A stretch of 64,000 nt of DNA from Bradyrhizobium sp. AZCC 2262 (GCF_036924535.1 NZ_JAZHRT010000001.1:1240001-1304000), one strand, 5' to 3'. Numbered from the stretch's first letter, positions 16,942-27,498 are shown. Program-made: numbers and translations. The notes: generated by a model not told the origin, from the letters alone.

Positions 16942-17259
16942 TTATGCCCCCGCCTTCACCTGGGCGACAGCCTGCGCCATTAGTTCGTCCATCCTGGCGC
17001 GAAGTTGCTCCTCGGTCATGTCAACACCCTTGGCTTTGACATCGCCTAGCACCTTGCGAAGCACGTCGCCGTCGCCCTCAAACACGGCCGCGACCACCTC
17101 CTTGGCATAGGCGGCGGCCTCATCGCCCGACTTGCCGAGCTTTTCCGCGATCAACTGCCCGAGCAGCTTGTTACGGCGCGCCACGGCCTTGAATTTCAGG
17201 TCCTCATCAAGGGCGAATTTCTTCTCAAAACCTTCCTCGCGCTTGTCGAAAGTGGTCAT
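16942..17259 (-). CDS. DUF1476 protein, F1-ATPase inhibitor zeta subunit
   Basis: The 105-residue helical protein matches DUF1476, known in Paracoccus as the zeta subunit that blocks ATP hydrolysis by F1 in alphaproteobacteria. It starts [20 protein letters not shown], containing the N-terminal inhibitory segment, and ends in amphipathic helices ([20 protein letters not shown]). Location next to purC is common in Rhizobiales. The stop codon lies 26 bases from the convergent LysR stop. Confidence 0.9.
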   Translation of the reverse strand: MTTFDKREEGFEKKFALDEDLKFKAVARRNKLLGQLIAEKLGKSGDEAAAYAKEVVAAVFEGDGDVLRKVLGDVKAKGVDMTEEQLRARMDELMAQAVAQVKAGA

Positions 17260-17578
17260 TTCTTCGGTTCCAATCCCGGCAAAAGGTAAGCGGGGCCGGC
17301 GTTGTCGCGGCCCAATCGCCTACCTAGATAGAGGGGGCGAATCGGTAAAACAACGAGCCGTTAGGCCGCAGGCAACCGGGATAAATTGGCCCCAATTGGG
17401 CTGGGTCGATTGTGCTGGATGGGGCAATCGGATAGGTTGCCGTCAGGCGAGGTTCTTGTTCTGTTTCCGGTCGCTCTGTTCAGGACCTGGCCTTCACGGC
17501 AGCTCCGTCGTGGTCGCAAACCCTTGTCATCCGGAGCACACCAATTTCATGGATTTCAACAAAACACGGTACATCCCA
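17260..17578. other. Intergenic region before purC
   Basis: About 320 bases between the divergent zeta-subunit gene and purC. It should hold both promoters, but I cannot pick out convincing -35/-10 pairs. A short dyad (CCCAATTGGG, near 17391) is the only symmetrical feature noticed. A CCGGAG site at 17531-17536 lies before the alternative purC start at 17549. Confidence 0.4.
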
Positions 17579-18346
17579 ATGAGCCGTCGACGCCGTATTT
17601 ATGAAGGCAAGGCCAAGGTCCTGTATGAAGGCCCGGAGCCGGGAACCCTGATCCAGCACTTCAAGGATGATGCGACCGCGTTCAATGCCAAGAAACACCA
17701 GGTGATCGAGGGCAAGGGCGTCCTCAACAACCGGATTTCGGAGTACCTGTTTCAGCACCTCAACGACATCGGGGTGCCGACCCATTTCATCCGCCGCCTC
17801 AACATGCGCGAGCAGTTGATTCGGGAGGTCGAGATCGTGCCGCTGGAGGTGGTGGTGCGGAACGTCGCCGCCGGCTCGCTGTCGCAGCGTCTCGGCATCG
17901 AGGAGGGCACGCAACTGCCGCGCTCGATCATCGAGTTCTATTACAAGAACGACCAGCTCAACGACCCCATGGTGTCGGAAGAGCATATCACTGCGTTCGG
18001 CTGGGCCACGCCGCAGGAAATCGACGACATCATGGCGCTCGCCATCCGCGTCAACGACTTCCTCACCGGGCTGTTCCTGGGCATCGGCATCCGTCTGGTC
18101 GATTTCAAGATGGAATGCGGCCGGCTGTTCGAGAACGAGATGATGCGGATCATCGTCGCCGACGAGATCTCGCCCGACTCATGCCGGCTGTGGGATATCA
18201 AGTCGAACGAGAAGCTCGACAAGGACCGTTTCCGTCGGGATCTCGGTGGCTTGCTCGAGGCCTACACCGAAGTAGCAAAGCGTCTGGGCATCCTGATGGA
18301 AAACGAGCGTCCGGCTGGTACCGGTCCGGTGCTGGTGAAGAGCTAG
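17579..18346 (+). CDS. purC: Phosphoribosylaminoimidazole-succinocarboxamide synthase
   Basis: The 255-residue SAICAR synthetase joins aspartate to CAIR using ATP in purine synthesis. It shows [18 protein letters not shown] (nucleotide-binding strand), FKDDATAFN, the signature [17 protein letters not shown], and LVDFKMECG and ISPDSCRLW. The MSRRRR start at 17579 matches relatives; an in-frame ATG at 17549 adds ten residues and has the better ribosome site. First of purC-purS-purQ. Confidence 0.96.
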   Translation: MSRRRRIYEGKAKVLYEGPEPGTLIQHFKDDATAFNAKKHQVIEGKGVLNNRISEYLFQHLNDIGVPTHFIRRLNMREQLIREVEIVPLEVVVRNVAAGSLSQRLGIEEGTQLPRSIIEFYYKNDQLNDPMVSEEHITAFGWATPQEIDDIMALAIRVNDFLTGLFLGIGIRLVDFKMECGRLFENEMMRIIVADEISPDSCRLWDIKSNEKLDKDRFRRDLGGLLEAYTEVAKRLGILMENERPAGTGPVLVKS

Positions 18347-18348
18347 CA

Positions 18349-18469
18349 CGTCATTCCGGGGCGCGGGCGCAGACCGCGAACCCCAATGCGCAATTGCGCA
18401 TTGTGGAATCCAGAGATTGTTCGCGCGAGATTCCGGATCGACCCGCTGCGCGGTTCGTCCGGAATGACG
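18349..18469. repeat. Intergenic palindromic repeat (CGTCATTCCGG type)
   Basis: Located between purC and purS. Outer arms CGTCATTCCGGGGCGCG and CGGTTCGTCCGGAATGACG, with inner dyads CAATGCGCAATTGCGCATTG and GGAATCC/GGATTCC-like pairs. It replaces most of the purC-purS gap, leaving 8 bases before the purS ATG. Confidence 0.85.
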
Positions 18470-18477
18470 AGGTTAAA

Positions 18478-18717
18478 ATGAAGGCACGCGTTACCGTTAC
18501 GTTGAAGTCGGGGATTCTCGATCCGCAGGGCAAGGCCATCGAAGGCGCGCTGAAATCGCTCGGCGTCGATGGCGTCGCCAGCGTCCGCCAGGGCAAGGTG
18601 TTCGACATCGAACTGTCGGGCGCCGACAAGGCCAAGGCCGAAGCGGCGTTGAAGGATGCCGCCGACAAGCTGCTGGCGAATACGGTGATCGAAAACTATC
18701 GGGTCGAACTGCTCTAG
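18478..18717 (+). CDS. purS: Phosphoribosylformylglycinamidine synthase subunit PurS
   Basis: The 79-residue small subunit of the three-part FGAM synthase. It shows the PurS pattern [42 protein letters not shown] and a C-terminal [12 protein letters not shown]. It bridges PurQ and PurL so that ammonia can pass between them. It is followed 11 bases later by purQ. The ribosome site (GAGGTTAAA) is weak and lies just outside a palindromic repeat. Confidence 0.96.
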   Translation: MKARVTVTLKSGILDPQGKAIEGALKSLGVDGVASVRQGKVFDIELSGADKAKAEAALKDAADKLLANTVIENYRVELL

Positions 18718-18728
18718 GCGCGCCTTCC

Positions 18729-19430
18729 ATGAAATCAGCCGTTCTCGTCTTTCCCGGAATCAACCGCGAGCGCGATATGGCGCGTGCGCTCAAACTCGTC
18801 TCCGGCCAGGAGGCGGCAATGGTCTGGCATGCCGACACCGCGCTGCCAAAGGGGACCGATCTGGTCGTTGTGCCCGGCGGGTTTTCCTATGGCGACTATC
18901 TGCGCTGCGGCGCCATTGCCGCCCGCGCCCCCGTGATGGACGCGGTGCGCAAGTTCGCGGCCGATGGCGGCCTCGTGCTCGGCGTCTGCAACGGCTTTCA
19001 GATCCTCTGTGAAGCCGGCCTGCTGCCCGGCGTGCTGATGCGCAATGCGCGGCTGAAGTTCATTTGCAGGGATGTCCATCTGCGGGTCGAGCGTTCGGAT
19101 ACGCCGTTCACGCGCGGCTACAATGCCGGCCAGGTCATTCGCGTGCCGGTCGCCCATGGCGAGGGCAATTACGAGGCCGATGAAGAGACGGTGAAGCGGC
19201 TGGAAGGCGAGGGGCGCGTGCTCTACCGCTACTGCTCGGCTGAGGGCATTGTCGACGAGGCGTCCAACATCAACGGCGCCGCGCAGTCGATCGCCGGCAT
19301 CGTCAACGAGCGCGGCAATGTGCTCGGCATGATGCCGCATCCGGAAAACCACGTCGAAGACATCATGGGCTGCACCGACGGCCGCGGCCTGTTCGCGGGC
19401 CTCGCCGCACATCTGGAAAAAGCCGCGTGA
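18729..19430 (+). CDS. purQ: Phosphoribosylformylglycinamidine synthase subunit PurQ
   Basis: The 233-residue class I glutamine amidotransferase supplies ammonia to PurL. The nucleophilic cysteine lies in GVCNGFQ and the catalytic His/Glu in [11 protein letters not shown]. The N-terminus [20 protein letters not shown] is typical. Its stop overlaps the GTG of the next gene by 4 bases (GTGA), so the unrelated binding protein downstream is translationally coupled to it. Confidence 0.97.
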   Translation: MKSAVLVFPGINRERDMARALKLVSGQEAAMVWHADTALPKGTDLVVVPGGFSYGDYLRCGAIAARAPVMDAVRKFAADGGLVLGVCNGFQILCEAGLLPGVLMRNARLKFICRDVHLRVERSDTPFTRGYNAGQVIRVPVAHGEGNYEADEETVKRLEGEGRVLYRYCSAEGIVDEASNINGAAQSIAGIVNERGNVLGMMPHPENHVEDIMGCTDGRGLFAGLAAHLEKAA

Positions 19431-20404
19431 AATCCGTCATGATGCGCCTGATGATGCGCTCGGCCGTTGCCGCGGCGGTCTTGTCGCTCGCCGCTGCCGC
19501 CCACGCGCAGGACTATCCCAAGCGTCCCATCAGCATGATCGTGCCGTTCGCGGCCGGCGGCACGTCCGACGTGATCGCGCGCGTGGTCGCCGAGGAGATG
19601 GCCAAGTCGCTCGGGCAGCCGATCGTGATCGAGAATGTCGCCGGCGCCGGCGGTTCGACCGCGCTGACACGCGCGGCGCGCGCGGAAGCCGACGGCTATA
19701 CCATCGCCATCGGCAACGCGGGCACCAGCGCCGCGGCCTATACGATCTATCCAAAGCTGCCGTTCACGCCGGAATCCTTTGTGCCGATCGCGGTCGTCGC
19801 GAAGACGTTCGGCATCGTGGCGCTGCGCAAGGATTTTCCGGCGAAGAACCTGCAGGAATTCATCGCCTATGCGAAGAAGAATCCCGGCAAGGTCAATCTC
19901 GGCCATGCCGGCATCGGCTCGTCGAATTTCCTGATCTGCAAGAGCTTTGAAAACGCGGCCGGCGTTGAGGTCACGCTGGTCGGTTATCGCGGCGCGGCGC
20001 CGGCGCTGACGGACGCGATCGGCGGCCAGATCGACGGCGTCTGCGACTCGGCCGCCTCGGTGTCGCAGGCGATCGACGACAAGCTGGTAAGGGGTCTCGT
20101 CGTCGGCTCGACGGTGCGGCTTTCGACCTTGCCCGATCTGCCGATGTCGTCGGAAGCCGGCCTTCCCGATTTCGAGGCGCAGGGCTGGAACGGCCTGTTT
20201 GCGCCGAAGGGCACGCCGCCTGCGATCATCGCGAAACTGAATGCTGCGGCCAGGACGGCCGTCGAAAGCGAGGCGGTAAAGAAGCGCTTTCACGATCTCT
20301 CCACCGTCGCGCCCGACGCCAACGAGCTCGCGCCCGAAGTGCTTGGACAGTTGGTGACGCGCGACGTCGCGAAATACAAAAAGCTGCTGGAAGAGAAGAA
20401 GTAG
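19427..20404 (+). CDS. Tripartite tricarboxylate transporter (Bug family) substrate-binding protein
   Basis: The 325-residue periplasmic protein has a signal peptide ending [12 protein letters not shown], then the Bug-family core ([50 protein letters not shown]). These proteins bind carboxylates or aromatic acids for TctAB permeases, but no tctA/tctB gene is nearby, so it is an orphan receptor. It begins with GTG inside the purQ stop; an ATG 12 bases later is an alternative. A strong terminator follows. Confidence 0.9.
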   Translation: MKSVMMRLMMRSAVAAAVLSLAAAAHAQDYPKRPISMIVPFAAGGTSDVIARVVAEEMAKSLGQPIVIENVAGAGGSTALTRAARAEADGYTIAIGNAGTSAAAYTIYPKLPFTPESFVPIAVVAKTFGIVALRKDFPAKNLQEFIAYAKKNPGKVNLGHAGIGSSNFLICKSFENAAGVEVTLVGYRGAAPALTDAIGGQIDGVCDSAASVSQAIDDKLVRGLVVGSTVRLSTLPDLPMSSEAGLPDFEAQGWNGLFAPKGTPPAIIAKLNAAARTAVESEAVKKRFHDLSTVAPDANELAPEVLGQLVTRDVAKYKKLLEEKK

Positions 20405-20423
20405 CACCCGCGGTCATGCAATG

Positions 20424-20450
20424 AAAAAGCCCCGTCAAGCGGGGCTTTTT
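20424..20450. terminator. Rho-independent terminator, usable from both strands
   Basis: AAAAAGCCCC-GTCAAG-CGGGGCTTTTT has a GC-rich stem flanked by A and T tracts. It lies between the convergent Bug-type gene and the low-complexity secreted protein gene. Confidence 0.9.
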
Positions 20451-20491
20451 ATTACCTGCCAGTTATTATCTGCCAGCTATTACCTGCCAGG
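20450..20491. repeat. Three 14-bp tandem repeats beside the terminator
   Basis: Units 20450-20463, 20464-20477 and 20478-20491 follow the pattern TATTA(C/T)CTGCCAG plus one variable base. On the reverse strand they begin in the last codons of the secreted protein gene and lie between its stop and the terminator. Confidence 0.85.
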
Positions 20492-20806
20492 TGTCGAGCC
20501 GGGGCCTGCCGGCGCAATGGTCGAGCCGCTGGGCGACGGGTTGATGAGAGTGTTCCCCGACGGGTTCAGTCCGCTGTTCTGTCCCGCCGCGGCACTGCCA
20601 GCATTGTTGGTCATGCCGGTGCCAGCGGCGCCGCCCGTCGCATTACCTGATGTCGTTCCGCCAGTGGAAGATCCCGTCGTCGGACCGCTCGTCGCTGCGC
20701 CACCCGTGGCCGAACTTCCGCTTGCCGAGCCGCTGCTGGATTGCGCAAGCGCATAAGTGCCCGTGAAGACAAGCGCTGTCGCCAATCCCAATGTTGCGAG
20801 TTTCAT
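20480..20806 (-). CDS. Small secreted Ser/Gly/Thr-rich protein
   Basis: The 108-residue protein starts after a strong AAAAAGGAG site. A signal peptide (MKLATLGLATALVFTGTYALA) is followed by an extremely low-complexity mature part made of Gly, Ser, Thr, Ala and Asn, ending NPSPSGSTIAPAGPGSTPGR. It has no cysteine and no recognisable domain. Such short secreted proteins are common in Bradyrhizobium; function is unknown. It is disordered or a surface/periplasm filler, by inference. Confidence 0.75.
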   Translation of the reverse strand: MKLATLGLATALVFTGTYALAQSSSGSASGSSATGGAATSGPTTGSSTGGTTSGNATGGAAGTGMTNNAGSAAAGQNSGLNPSGNTLINPSPSGSTIAPAGPGSTPGR

Positions 20807-21061
20807 GATTGCTCCTTTTTCTTGCCGCGTAACCGCCAACGAGGTCCGCTAGCGTTGCGTTCCCGCTGGCCGATCACAGTTCGTTGCTGTTCCCGGAGGT
20901 TTCCGCCGGGCCGCAAATCTGGAATCGCAGCGATGCTCTGGAAAGAAAGGCGCCGCCAGTCGATATTTCACGCCCCATCACAACTGAAGATTGTCCAATT
21001 GAACTTGCCGCGCTATCAAGGCCACTAACGACCGTCCGACCCCGTTTGCCTGGAATGCGCC

Positions 21062-21799
21062 ATGCCTGTTGCTCTCGTCATTTTGCTGCTCGATATCACG
21101 CTGATCTATCACGCATCGAGGACCGGACGCCTGCAGCCCTGGGCGTTCATCATCCTGATGATCCCGCTGGTCGGCGCGCTCGCCTACATCGTCGTCGAGC
21201 TGGTGCCGGAGTGGTTTGGAAGCCCCGGCGCCCAACAGGCACGCAAGCGCATCGCCGGCAAGCTCGATCCGAAAAAGGCCTACCGTGAGCTGTCCGACCG
21301 GCTCGCCGGCAGCGATACCATCGCCAACCGCCAGGCACTTGCGACCGAATGTCTGAAGGTCGGGCGGTTCGACGAAGCCGAGCGCCACTACAATCACGTC
21401 CTCAAACTGCCGATGGGGGATGAGCCGGCCTACGCGCTGGGCAAGGCGCAGGCTCAGTTCGGTCTCAATCGCCCGGCGGATGCGCTCGCGACGCTGGATG
21501 ATCTGAAGGAGCGCTGGCCGGATTTTGAATCTGCCGAAGGGCATCTGCTCTATGCCCGCTCATTGGCCGAGGTCGGCCGCACCGACGAGGCACTCGACGA
21601 ATACCATGCGCTCGCCGCCTATTTTCCCGGCGCGGAAGCCCGGGTTCGATACGGCATGCTGCTGAAATTGGTGGGCCGCACCGCCGAGGCGAGGGTGGTG
21701 TTCAACGAATTGCTGCTTCAGATGCGACGCGCGCCCAGATATCTGCGCGAGGCGCAGGCCGAATGGCTTTCGATCGCTGAAAAGCAGTTGTCGACCTGA
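21062..21799 (+). CDS. Membrane-anchored TPR protein
   Basis: The 245-residue protein begins with two hydrophobic segments (about 2-15 and 25-48; the second contains WAFIILMIPLVGALAYIVVE, like the PLDc_N-type anchor), then TPR-like helical pairs from about residue 85 (ALATECLKVGRFDEAERHYNHVLKLP, ALGKAQAQFGLNRPADALATLDDL). It is probably an inner-membrane scaffold protein. It has no operon partner. Function is unknown. Confidence 0.75.
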   Translation: MPVALVILLLDITLIYHASRTGRLQPWAFIILMIPLVGALAYIVVELVPEWFGSPGAQQARKRIAGKLDPKKAYRELSDRLAGSDTIANRQALATECLKVGRFDEAERHYNHVLKLPMGDEPAYALGKAQAQFGLNRPADALATLDDLKERWPDFESAEGHLLYARSLAEVGRTDEALDEYHALAAYFPGAEARVRYGMLLKLVGRTAEARVVFNELLLQMRRAPRYLREAQAEWLSIAEKQLST

Positions 21800-21931
21800 A
21801 CCGTAACGGCCAAAGACATCTCTGTTGAACTGCGCAATCTTTGTTCACTTGCGGAAAGTGGCTGGCCTGAAACTTGCTCGTCTCTCCTGATCCCAAACGC
21901 GGATTTTCCGATCGTCGGACGGAGATCGATC

Positions 21932-23536
21932 ATGCCCATTCGCAAGGCTTGCTGCACGGTTGCGCTGTTGACCGCCCTGCTGTCGTCCCATTCGGCGACG
22001 GCTGAAACCACGCTGCGCATCGCGATGACGGCGTCCGATATTCCCACTGCGACCGGGCTGCCCAACAACGGTTTCGAGGGGATGCGCTTCCTCGGCTATC
22101 CGATCTTCGAAGGGTTGGTGCTGTGGGACCTGACCAGCACAGACCGGCTGGCGACCTTGCGTCCCGGGCTCGCGGAGAAATGGGAGCAGGACCCCAGTGA
22201 CAACAAGACCTGGATTTTCCATCTGCGCCAGGGCGTCAAATTCCACGACGGCACCGATTTCAATGCCGACGCCGTGATCTGGAATCTTGACCGTTATTTC
22301 AACAGCGAGAGCCCGCAATTTGAGCCGCCGAGTTCGGCGATATCGCGGGCGCGCGTTCCCGTGATGGGCAGCTACAGAAAGATCGACGACGCTACCGTCG
22401 CCATCACCACCACGAAGCCCGCCTCCTATTTTCCCTACATGGCGGTCTATCTCCTGTTCACCTCGCCGGCATCGTTCGAGAAGGCGGGAAAGGAGTGGGC
22501 AAAGGTCGCAACCTTGCCGGCGGCTGGCACCGGGCCGTTCCGGATCACCAAAGTGGTGCCGCGGCAGGAAGCCGATCTTGCTCGCTGGGACAAATATTGG
22601 GACGCCAGCAGAAAAGCGAAAGTCGACAATGTCGTGCTGATGCCGATCCCTGAGGCGAATTCGCGATTGGCCGCGTTGCGCTCCGGCCAGGTCGACTGGA
22701 TCGAGGTGCCGCCGCCCGACGGCATCGCTTCCCTGAAATCCGCCGGCTTCACCATCACTACCGGCTCCTATCCGCATGTCTGGCCGTGGTTCTACAACAT
22801 CGGCGCCGCCGACAGCCCGTTCAAGGATGTCAGAGTTCGTCAGGCGCTGAACTATTGCATCGACCGGGAAGGGCTGGTCGCGCTGCTCAACGGCACCGCG
22901 GAGCCGTCGGTCGGCTGGCTCAAGGCCAGCGATCCCGATTTCGGCGCGCCGGTCAATCGCTACAAGTTCGAGCCCGCCAAGGGCAAGGCGCTGCTCGCGG
23001 CAGCAGGCTACACGCCGGCGAAGCCGCTCTCGTTCAAGGCGCTGATCTCGAATTCCGGCTCGGGGCAGATGCTGCCGTTGCCGATGAATGAGTTCTTGCA
23101 GCAGAATCTGAAAGAGGCCTGCGGCGTCAACGTGGAATTCGACGTGATTGAATGGCAGGTGCTGCTGACGGCGGCGCGCGCCACGCCTGACAGCCCGAAT
23201 CTGCGCGGCGCCATGGTGCTCAATATCAGCTCGCCGTCGTCGGACGCCGGCGTCATGGCGCGCTACTTTCTGGCGGCCAATTTCTCGCCGAACGGCTTCA
23301 ATTTCGAGCAGTGGAAGGACGACGAATTCGAAGACGCGCTGAAGACGATCTCGGAATCGACCGATTCGACGGCGATCTCGACCGCCTATCGCAAGGCGCA
23401 TGAGCGGCTCGTCGACAATCCCCCGTGGCTCTACATCGTCCACGATCTCAATCCCCGCGCGATGAGCCCGAAGGTCAAGGGTTTTGTTTCGCCGCAGTCG
23501 TGGTTCGTCGATCTGACGCTGGTGAGCATGCAATAG
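21932..23536 (+). CDS. ABC transporter substrate-binding protein, family 5 (peptide/opine type)
   Basis: The 534-residue protein has a signal peptide (residues 1-24, ending SHSATAE) and the SBP_bac_5 fold: LRPGLAEKWEQDPSDNKTWIFHLRQGVKFHDGTDFNADAVIWNLDRY and DVRVRQALNYCIDREGLVALLNG. Relatives bind oligopeptides, nickel or other solutes. No permease or ATPase genes flank it, so it is an orphan receptor working with a transporter elsewhere. Confidence 0.9.
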   Translation: MPIRKACCTVALLTALLSSHSATAETTLRIAMTASDIPTATGLPNNGFEGMRFLGYPIFEGLVLWDLTSTDRLATLRPGLAEKWEQDPSDNKTWIFHLRQGVKFHDGTDFNADAVIWNLDRYFNSESPQFEPPSSAISRARVPVMGSYRKIDDATVAITTTKPASYFPYMAVYLLFTSPASFEKAGKEWAKVATLPAAGTGPFRITKVVPRQEADLARWDKYWDASRKAKVDNVVLMPIPEANSRLAALRSGQVDWIEVPPPDGIASLKSAGFTITTGSYPHVWPWFYNIGAADSPFKDVRVRQALNYCIDREGLVALLNGTAEPSVGWLKASDPDFGAPVNRYKFEPAKGKALLAAAGYTPAKPLSFKALISNSGSGQMLPLPMNEFLQQNLKEACGVNVEFDVIEWQVLLTAARATPDSPNLRGAMVLNISSPSSDAGVMARYFLAANFSPNGFNFEQWKDDEFEDALKTISESTDSTAISTAYRKAHERLVDNPPWLYIVHDLNPRAMSPKVKGFVSPQSWFVDLTLVSMQ

Positions 23537-23562
23537 GCGCGTGATGGCTTTGGCGGAATCAG

Positions 23563-23661
23563 CCGTCATCCTGAGGAGCCGCGTTAGCGGCGTCTCGAAG
23601 GATGAGTACGGCCCGTGGCCCATCCTTCGAGGCTCGCTGCGCTCGCACCTCAGGATGACGG
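23563..23661. repeat. Intergenic palindromic repeat (CTCAGGATGA type)
   Basis: Outer arms CCGTCATCCTGAGGAGC and CACCTCAGGATGACGG, inner arms CGTCTCGAAGGATG/CATCCTTCGAGG. It lies between convergent genes and may serve as terminator for both. Confidence 0.85.
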
Positions 23662-23717
23662 TTGACTGCGCGGGCACTTCGACCCGATCTGATGCCATCC
23701 GCTCTAGGCGCGTGGGC

Positions 23718-24650
23718 TCAGCCGCCGCGACGCCGATAGTTCCACCGCCGATAGGCGTCTTTCGGGATTGTCATGGCGGCGACACCTGCCATGACCAAAA
23801 TCAGGCCAAGCGTCAGGTTTGCAGGCACGGTTTCGCCGAGCAGCAAAACCGACAGGCCAACGCCGATCGGGATGCGCAGATAGCCTTGCGCGTTGGTGGT
23901 CAGCGTGCCGAGCCGTGTCAGACACATGTAGAACAGCATCAGCCCGAACGCGCTCGAGAAGATTCCCATCGCGACGGTGGCGACCAGCGCTTCGGTGGTT
24001 GGCCGCAAGGTCCAGGGATGATCGACGATCAGCGATGCCGGCAATAATATCAGCCCGCCGAACAGCAGCGAGCCTGCCGCCACTACCATCGGGTCGTAGT
24101 CGGTCAGCCGCAAGCCGAAGATCGTGGCGCAGGCAAACGAGATAGTCGCGATCAGGATGACGATCTCGGCAAGGATATTGGCATCGAGGGTCGCGAGCGC
24201 GTCGAGGCCGATGATCACGGCCGTTCCGACAAGCCCCAGAATGGCGCCGGCAAGCTTGAGCAGCGTGGCCGGCTCATGCCGCGTAATGCCCCAGGTGATG
24301 AGAAACGCAAAGATCGGCGTCGTCGAGGCCAGCACCACCGTATTTGCCGCCGGCACGTATTGCTGCGCCCAGGTGATCAGCAGGAATGGAAACGTCGCAT
24401 TGATGATCTGCTGCTGGGCGAACAGCTTCCAGGCTTTGAAGTCCGTCGGCATCGCGATCCCGCGGAAACGCAAGACCACCAGCAGAAAGCCCGCGGCGAT
24501 CAGCGAGCGCGCCGAGATGAAGGTGATCGGCGGAAACGAGCCGAGGCCGATCTTGGTCAGCGGATAGGTCGAACTCCAGCAGCACGCCAGCGCGAGCAGC
24601 AATGCATAGTCGCGCCAGCCGCGACTGATCTGTGGCGTGTCAGGTGGCAA
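23718..24650 (-). CDS. EamA/DMT family membrane transporter
   Basis: The 310-residue protein has ten predicted membrane segments in two homologous EamA halves (for example LALACCWSSTYPLTKIGLG at the start of half one and ILIATISFACATIFGLRLTDYDPMVVAAG in half two). The family exports amino acids or other metabolites; the substrate is unknown. Its start overlaps the end of the thioesterase gene by 11 bases, so the two form an operon read from 25128. Confidence 0.88.
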   Translation of the reverse strand: MPPDTPQISRGWRDYALLLALACCWSSTYPLTKIGLGSFPPITFISARSLIAAGFLLVVLRFRGIAMPTDFKAWKLFAQQQIINATFPFLLITWAQQYVPAANTVVLASTTPIFAFLITWGITRHEPATLLKLAGAILGLVGTAVIIGLDALATLDANILAEIVILIATISFACATIFGLRLTDYDPMVVAAGSLLFGGLILLPASLIVDHPWTLRPTTEALVATVAMGIFSSAFGLMLFYMCLTRLGTLTTNAQGYLRIPIGVGLSVLLLGETVPANLTLGLILVMAGVAAMTIPKDAYRRWNYRRRGG

Positions 24651-25128
24651 CGGCGCCTGTGCCAGTCGGCTTCTTCCATTTCACCCGCTTGATGGTGCCT
24701 GAGAAGGTAAACAGCGACCGTTCGCCGGATTTCAGCACGCCGCGCAGGAAGATCAGCGACCCGCCGGCGCGGGTGATTTCACCCTCGCATTCGATCAGCT
24801 CGCCCTCGCGCGCGGCGTCGAGAAACTCGCAGGCGAACGAAACGGTGACGCCGGGGCCCTCCAGCACGGAAGAGGCGATCGCAAACAGGCAATAGTCGGC
24901 GAAGGACATGAAGCAGCCGCCATGGACGTTGCGCTGGCCGTTGAGGTGCTTCTTCTCGACCCGGAACGCGCATTGCACGCGGCCGTTTTCGTTCATCCGG
25001 TGCCAGAACGGGCCGTTATGGGTCTCAAAATTGTCGCGGGTCCAGGTCCGCCAGCCCTTGAATTCGCCCTCGGTTTCAGCGTGGAGGTCGGGGCGCTGGT
25101 GAAATGCATTTTTGGGGAGTTCGTTCAC
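24640..25128 (-). CDS. PaaI-type hotdog thioesterase
   Basis: The 162-residue protein has the hotdog fold: NVHGGCFMSFADYCLFAIASSVLEG carries the glycine turn and catalytic Asp-like position of the PaaI/4HBT family, followed by VSFACEFLDAAREGELIECEGEITRAG. It probably hydrolyses an acyl-CoA. The N-terminal 40 residues (HQRPDLHAETEGEFKGWRTW) are a less common extension. It is upstream of and overlaps the EamA gene. Confidence 0.85.
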   Translation of the reverse strand: MNELPKNAFHQRPDLHAETEGEFKGWRTWTRDNFETHNGPFWHRMNENGRVQCAFRVEKKHLNGQRNVHGGCFMSFADYCLFAIASSVLEGPGVTVSFACEFLDAAREGELIECEGEITRAGGSLIFLRGVLKSGERSLFTFSGTIKRVKWKKPTGTGAVAT

Positions 25129-25290
25129 TAAAAATGGCCCTTCAATTGAATGTTTCCGACCTTAAATCCGATCCGGGAAGGATGTGCAAACGCCGATCCC
25201 GCAAGCCCCCCTTCGTAAAGCTCTGGACAGGGCTGAAATGCGCCATAAAAGGCCTTTTCGCACCCCCTCGATCTTCCTATTAAGGCACCC

Positions 25291-27498
25291 ATGAACGAGC
25301 CCCAGATCACCCCCGAACTCGTCGCCAGCCATGGCCTGAAGCCGGACGAGTATGAGCGCATCCTCAAGCTGATCGGGCGGGTGCCGAGTTTCACTGAACT
25401 GGGGATCTTCTCGGCGATGTGGAACGAGCACTGCTCGTACAAGTCCTCGCGTATTCATCTGCGGGGCCTGCCGACCAAGGCGCCATGGGTGATCCAGGGC
25501 CCTGGCGAGAACGCCGGCGTCATCGACATCGGCGACGGCCAGGCCGTCGTGTTCAAGATGGAGAGCCACAACCACCCGAGCTATATCGAGCCCTATCAGG
25601 GCGCGACCACCGGCGTCGGCGGCATTCTGCGCGACGTGTTCACCATGGGCGCGCGGCCGATCGCCTGCCTCAATGCGCTCTCCTTTGGCGCGCCGGAGCA
25701 CCCCAAGACGCGGCATCTGGTTTCGGGCGTGGTCGCCGGCGTCGGCGGTTACGGCAATTCGTTCGGCGTGCCGACGGTTGGCGGGCAGGTGCGTTTCCAC
25801 ACCCGCTATGACGGCAATATCCTGGTCAACGCGATGGCGGTAGGCCTCGCCGACACCGACAAGATTTTCTATGCGGCGGCCTCCGGCGTGAACATGCCGA
25901 TCGTCTATTTGGGCTCCAAGACCGGGCGTGACGGCATTCACGGCGCCTCGATGGCGTCGGCCGAGTTCGACGACGATTCCGCCGAGAAACGGCCGACGGT
26001 GCAGGTCGGCGATCCCTTTGCGGAAAAGCTCCTGCTGGAAGCCTGCCTTGAAATCATGGAAGCCGATTGCGTCATCGCGATCCAGGACATGGGCGCGGCG
26101 GGCCTGACGTGCTCGGCGGTCGAGATGGGCGCCAAGGGCGATCTCGGCGTCGATCTCAATCTCGATGCGGTGCCGACGCGCGAAACCGGCATGAGCGCCT
26201 ATGAGATGATGCTCTCGGAAAGCCAGGAGCGCATGCTGATGGTGCTCAAGCCTGAAAAGGAGCAAGAGGCCGAGGCGATCTTCAAAAAGTGGGGGCTGGA
26301 TTTCGCCGTCGTCGGCTACACCACGCCAAGCAAGCGCTTCGTGGTCAAGCATGGCGGCGACGTCATGGCCGATCTGCCGATCAAGGAATTGGGCGATGAG
26401 GCACCGCTCTATGACCGCCCGCATGTGCCGTCCGCCGCGTTGCCGGTGGTGCAGGCGCGCGAGGTAAATCCGCCGCTCGGCGTTTCCGCGGCGCTGGAAA
26501 AGCTGATCGCAACGCCCGAGCTGTGCTCGAAGCGCTGGGTGTGGGAGCAGTACGACCACGTCATTCTCGGCAATACCGTGCAGCGTCCCGGCGGCGATGC
26601 CGCTGTTGTCCGCGTGCAGGATGGGCCGAAGGGGCTCGCGCTCACCGTCGACGTGACGCCGCGTTATTGCGAGGCGGATCCGTTCGAAGGCGGCAAGCAG
26701 GCCGTCGCCGAAGCCTGGCGTAACATCACGGCAGTCGGCGGCCGTCCGCTCGCGATCACCGACAATCTGAATTTCGGCAATCCGGAACGGCCCGAAATCA
26801 TGGGCCAGTTCGTCGGCTGCCTGAAGGGCATTTCGGAGGCTTGCCGCACGCTCGACTTCCCGGTCGTGTCGGGCAACGTCTCGCTCTACAACGAAACCAA
26901 CGGCCGCGGCATTTTGCCGACGCCCTCGATCGGCGGCGTCGGCCTGCTCGACGATTTCACCAAGTCGGCGACGCTGGCGTTCAAGGCGGCGGGCGAAGCG
27001 ATCCTCTTGATCGGCGACACGCAAGGCTGGCTCGGGCAATCCGTCTACCTGCGCGATATCTGCGGCCGCGAAGAGGGCGCGCCGCCGCCGGTCGATCTCG
27101 CGGCCGAAAAGCGCAATGGCGACGTGGTGCGCGGCATGATCCACGCCGGCACCGCCACCGCCGTGCACGACATCTCCGACGGCGGCCTGCTGATCGCGCT
27201 CGCCGAGATGGCGATCGCGAGCGGCATCGGCGCGCAGCTATTGGCGGCGCCGGCCTCGATCGTGCCGCACGCCTACTGGTTCGGCGAGGATCAGGCGCGT
27301 TACATCGTAACGGTGCCTGCGGCGGATGCTGGCCTGGTGTTGGCCAAGATGAAAGGCGCGGGCGTGCCCTGTGCGCGGATCGGCACGACGGGCGGTGATG
27401 CGATTGCGGTCGCGGGTGAAACGGCGGTGTCGGTGAACGCGCTCAAGACAGCGTTCGAGCGCTGGCTGCCGGCCTATATGAGCGGCAAGGCGGGGTAG
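25291..27498 (+). CDS. purL: Phosphoribosylformylglycinamidine synthase subunit PurL
   Basis: The 735-residue small-type FGAM synthase catalyses ATP-dependent amidation of FGAR with ammonia from PurQ. It shows [14 protein letters not shown], the nucleotide/metal site [37 protein letters not shown] and, in the second half, [16 protein letters not shown]. Length and order of motifs fit the three-subunit PurSQL system, in keeping with purS and purQ 6 kb upstream; unrelated genes now separate them. Confidence 0.97.
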   Translation: MNEPQITPELVASHGLKPDEYERILKLIGRVPSFTELGIFSAMWNEHCSYKSSRIHLRGLPTKAPWVIQGPGENAGVIDIGDGQAVVFKMESHNHPSYIEPYQGATTGVGGILRDVFTMGARPIACLNALSFGAPEHPKTRHLVSGVVAGVGGYGNSFGVPTVGGQVRFHTRYDGNILVNAMAVGLADTDKIFYAAASGVNMPIVYLGSKTGRDGIHGASMASAEFDDDSAEKRPTVQVGDPFAEKLLLEACLEIMEADCVIAIQDMGAAGLTCSAVEMGAKGDLGVDLNLDAVPTRETGMSAYEMMLSESQERMLMVLKPEKEQEAEAIFKKWGLDFAVVGYTTPSKRFVVKHGGDVMADLPIKELGDEAPLYDRPHVPSAALPVVQAREVNPPLGVSAALEKLIATPELCSKRWVWEQYDHVILGNTVQRPGGDAAVVRVQDGPKGLALTVDVTPRYCEADPFEGGKQAVAEAWRNITAVGGRPLAITDNLNFGNPERPEIMGQFVGCLKGISEACRTLDFPVVSGNVSLYNETNGRGILPTPSIGGVGLLDDFTKSATLAFKAAGEAILLIGDTQGWLGQSVYLRDICGREEGAPPPVDLAAEKRNGDVVRGMIHAGTATAVHDISDGGLLIALAEMAIASGIGAQLLAAPASIVPHAYWFGEDQARYIVTVPAADAGLVLAKMKGAGVPCARIGTTGGDAIAVAGETAVSVNALKTAFERWLPAYMSGKAG

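Noticed and set aside
25162-27168. A 668-codon reverse-strand frame opposite purL
   Set aside because: purL is certain on the other strand, and the frame is Arg/His-rich without any family signature.
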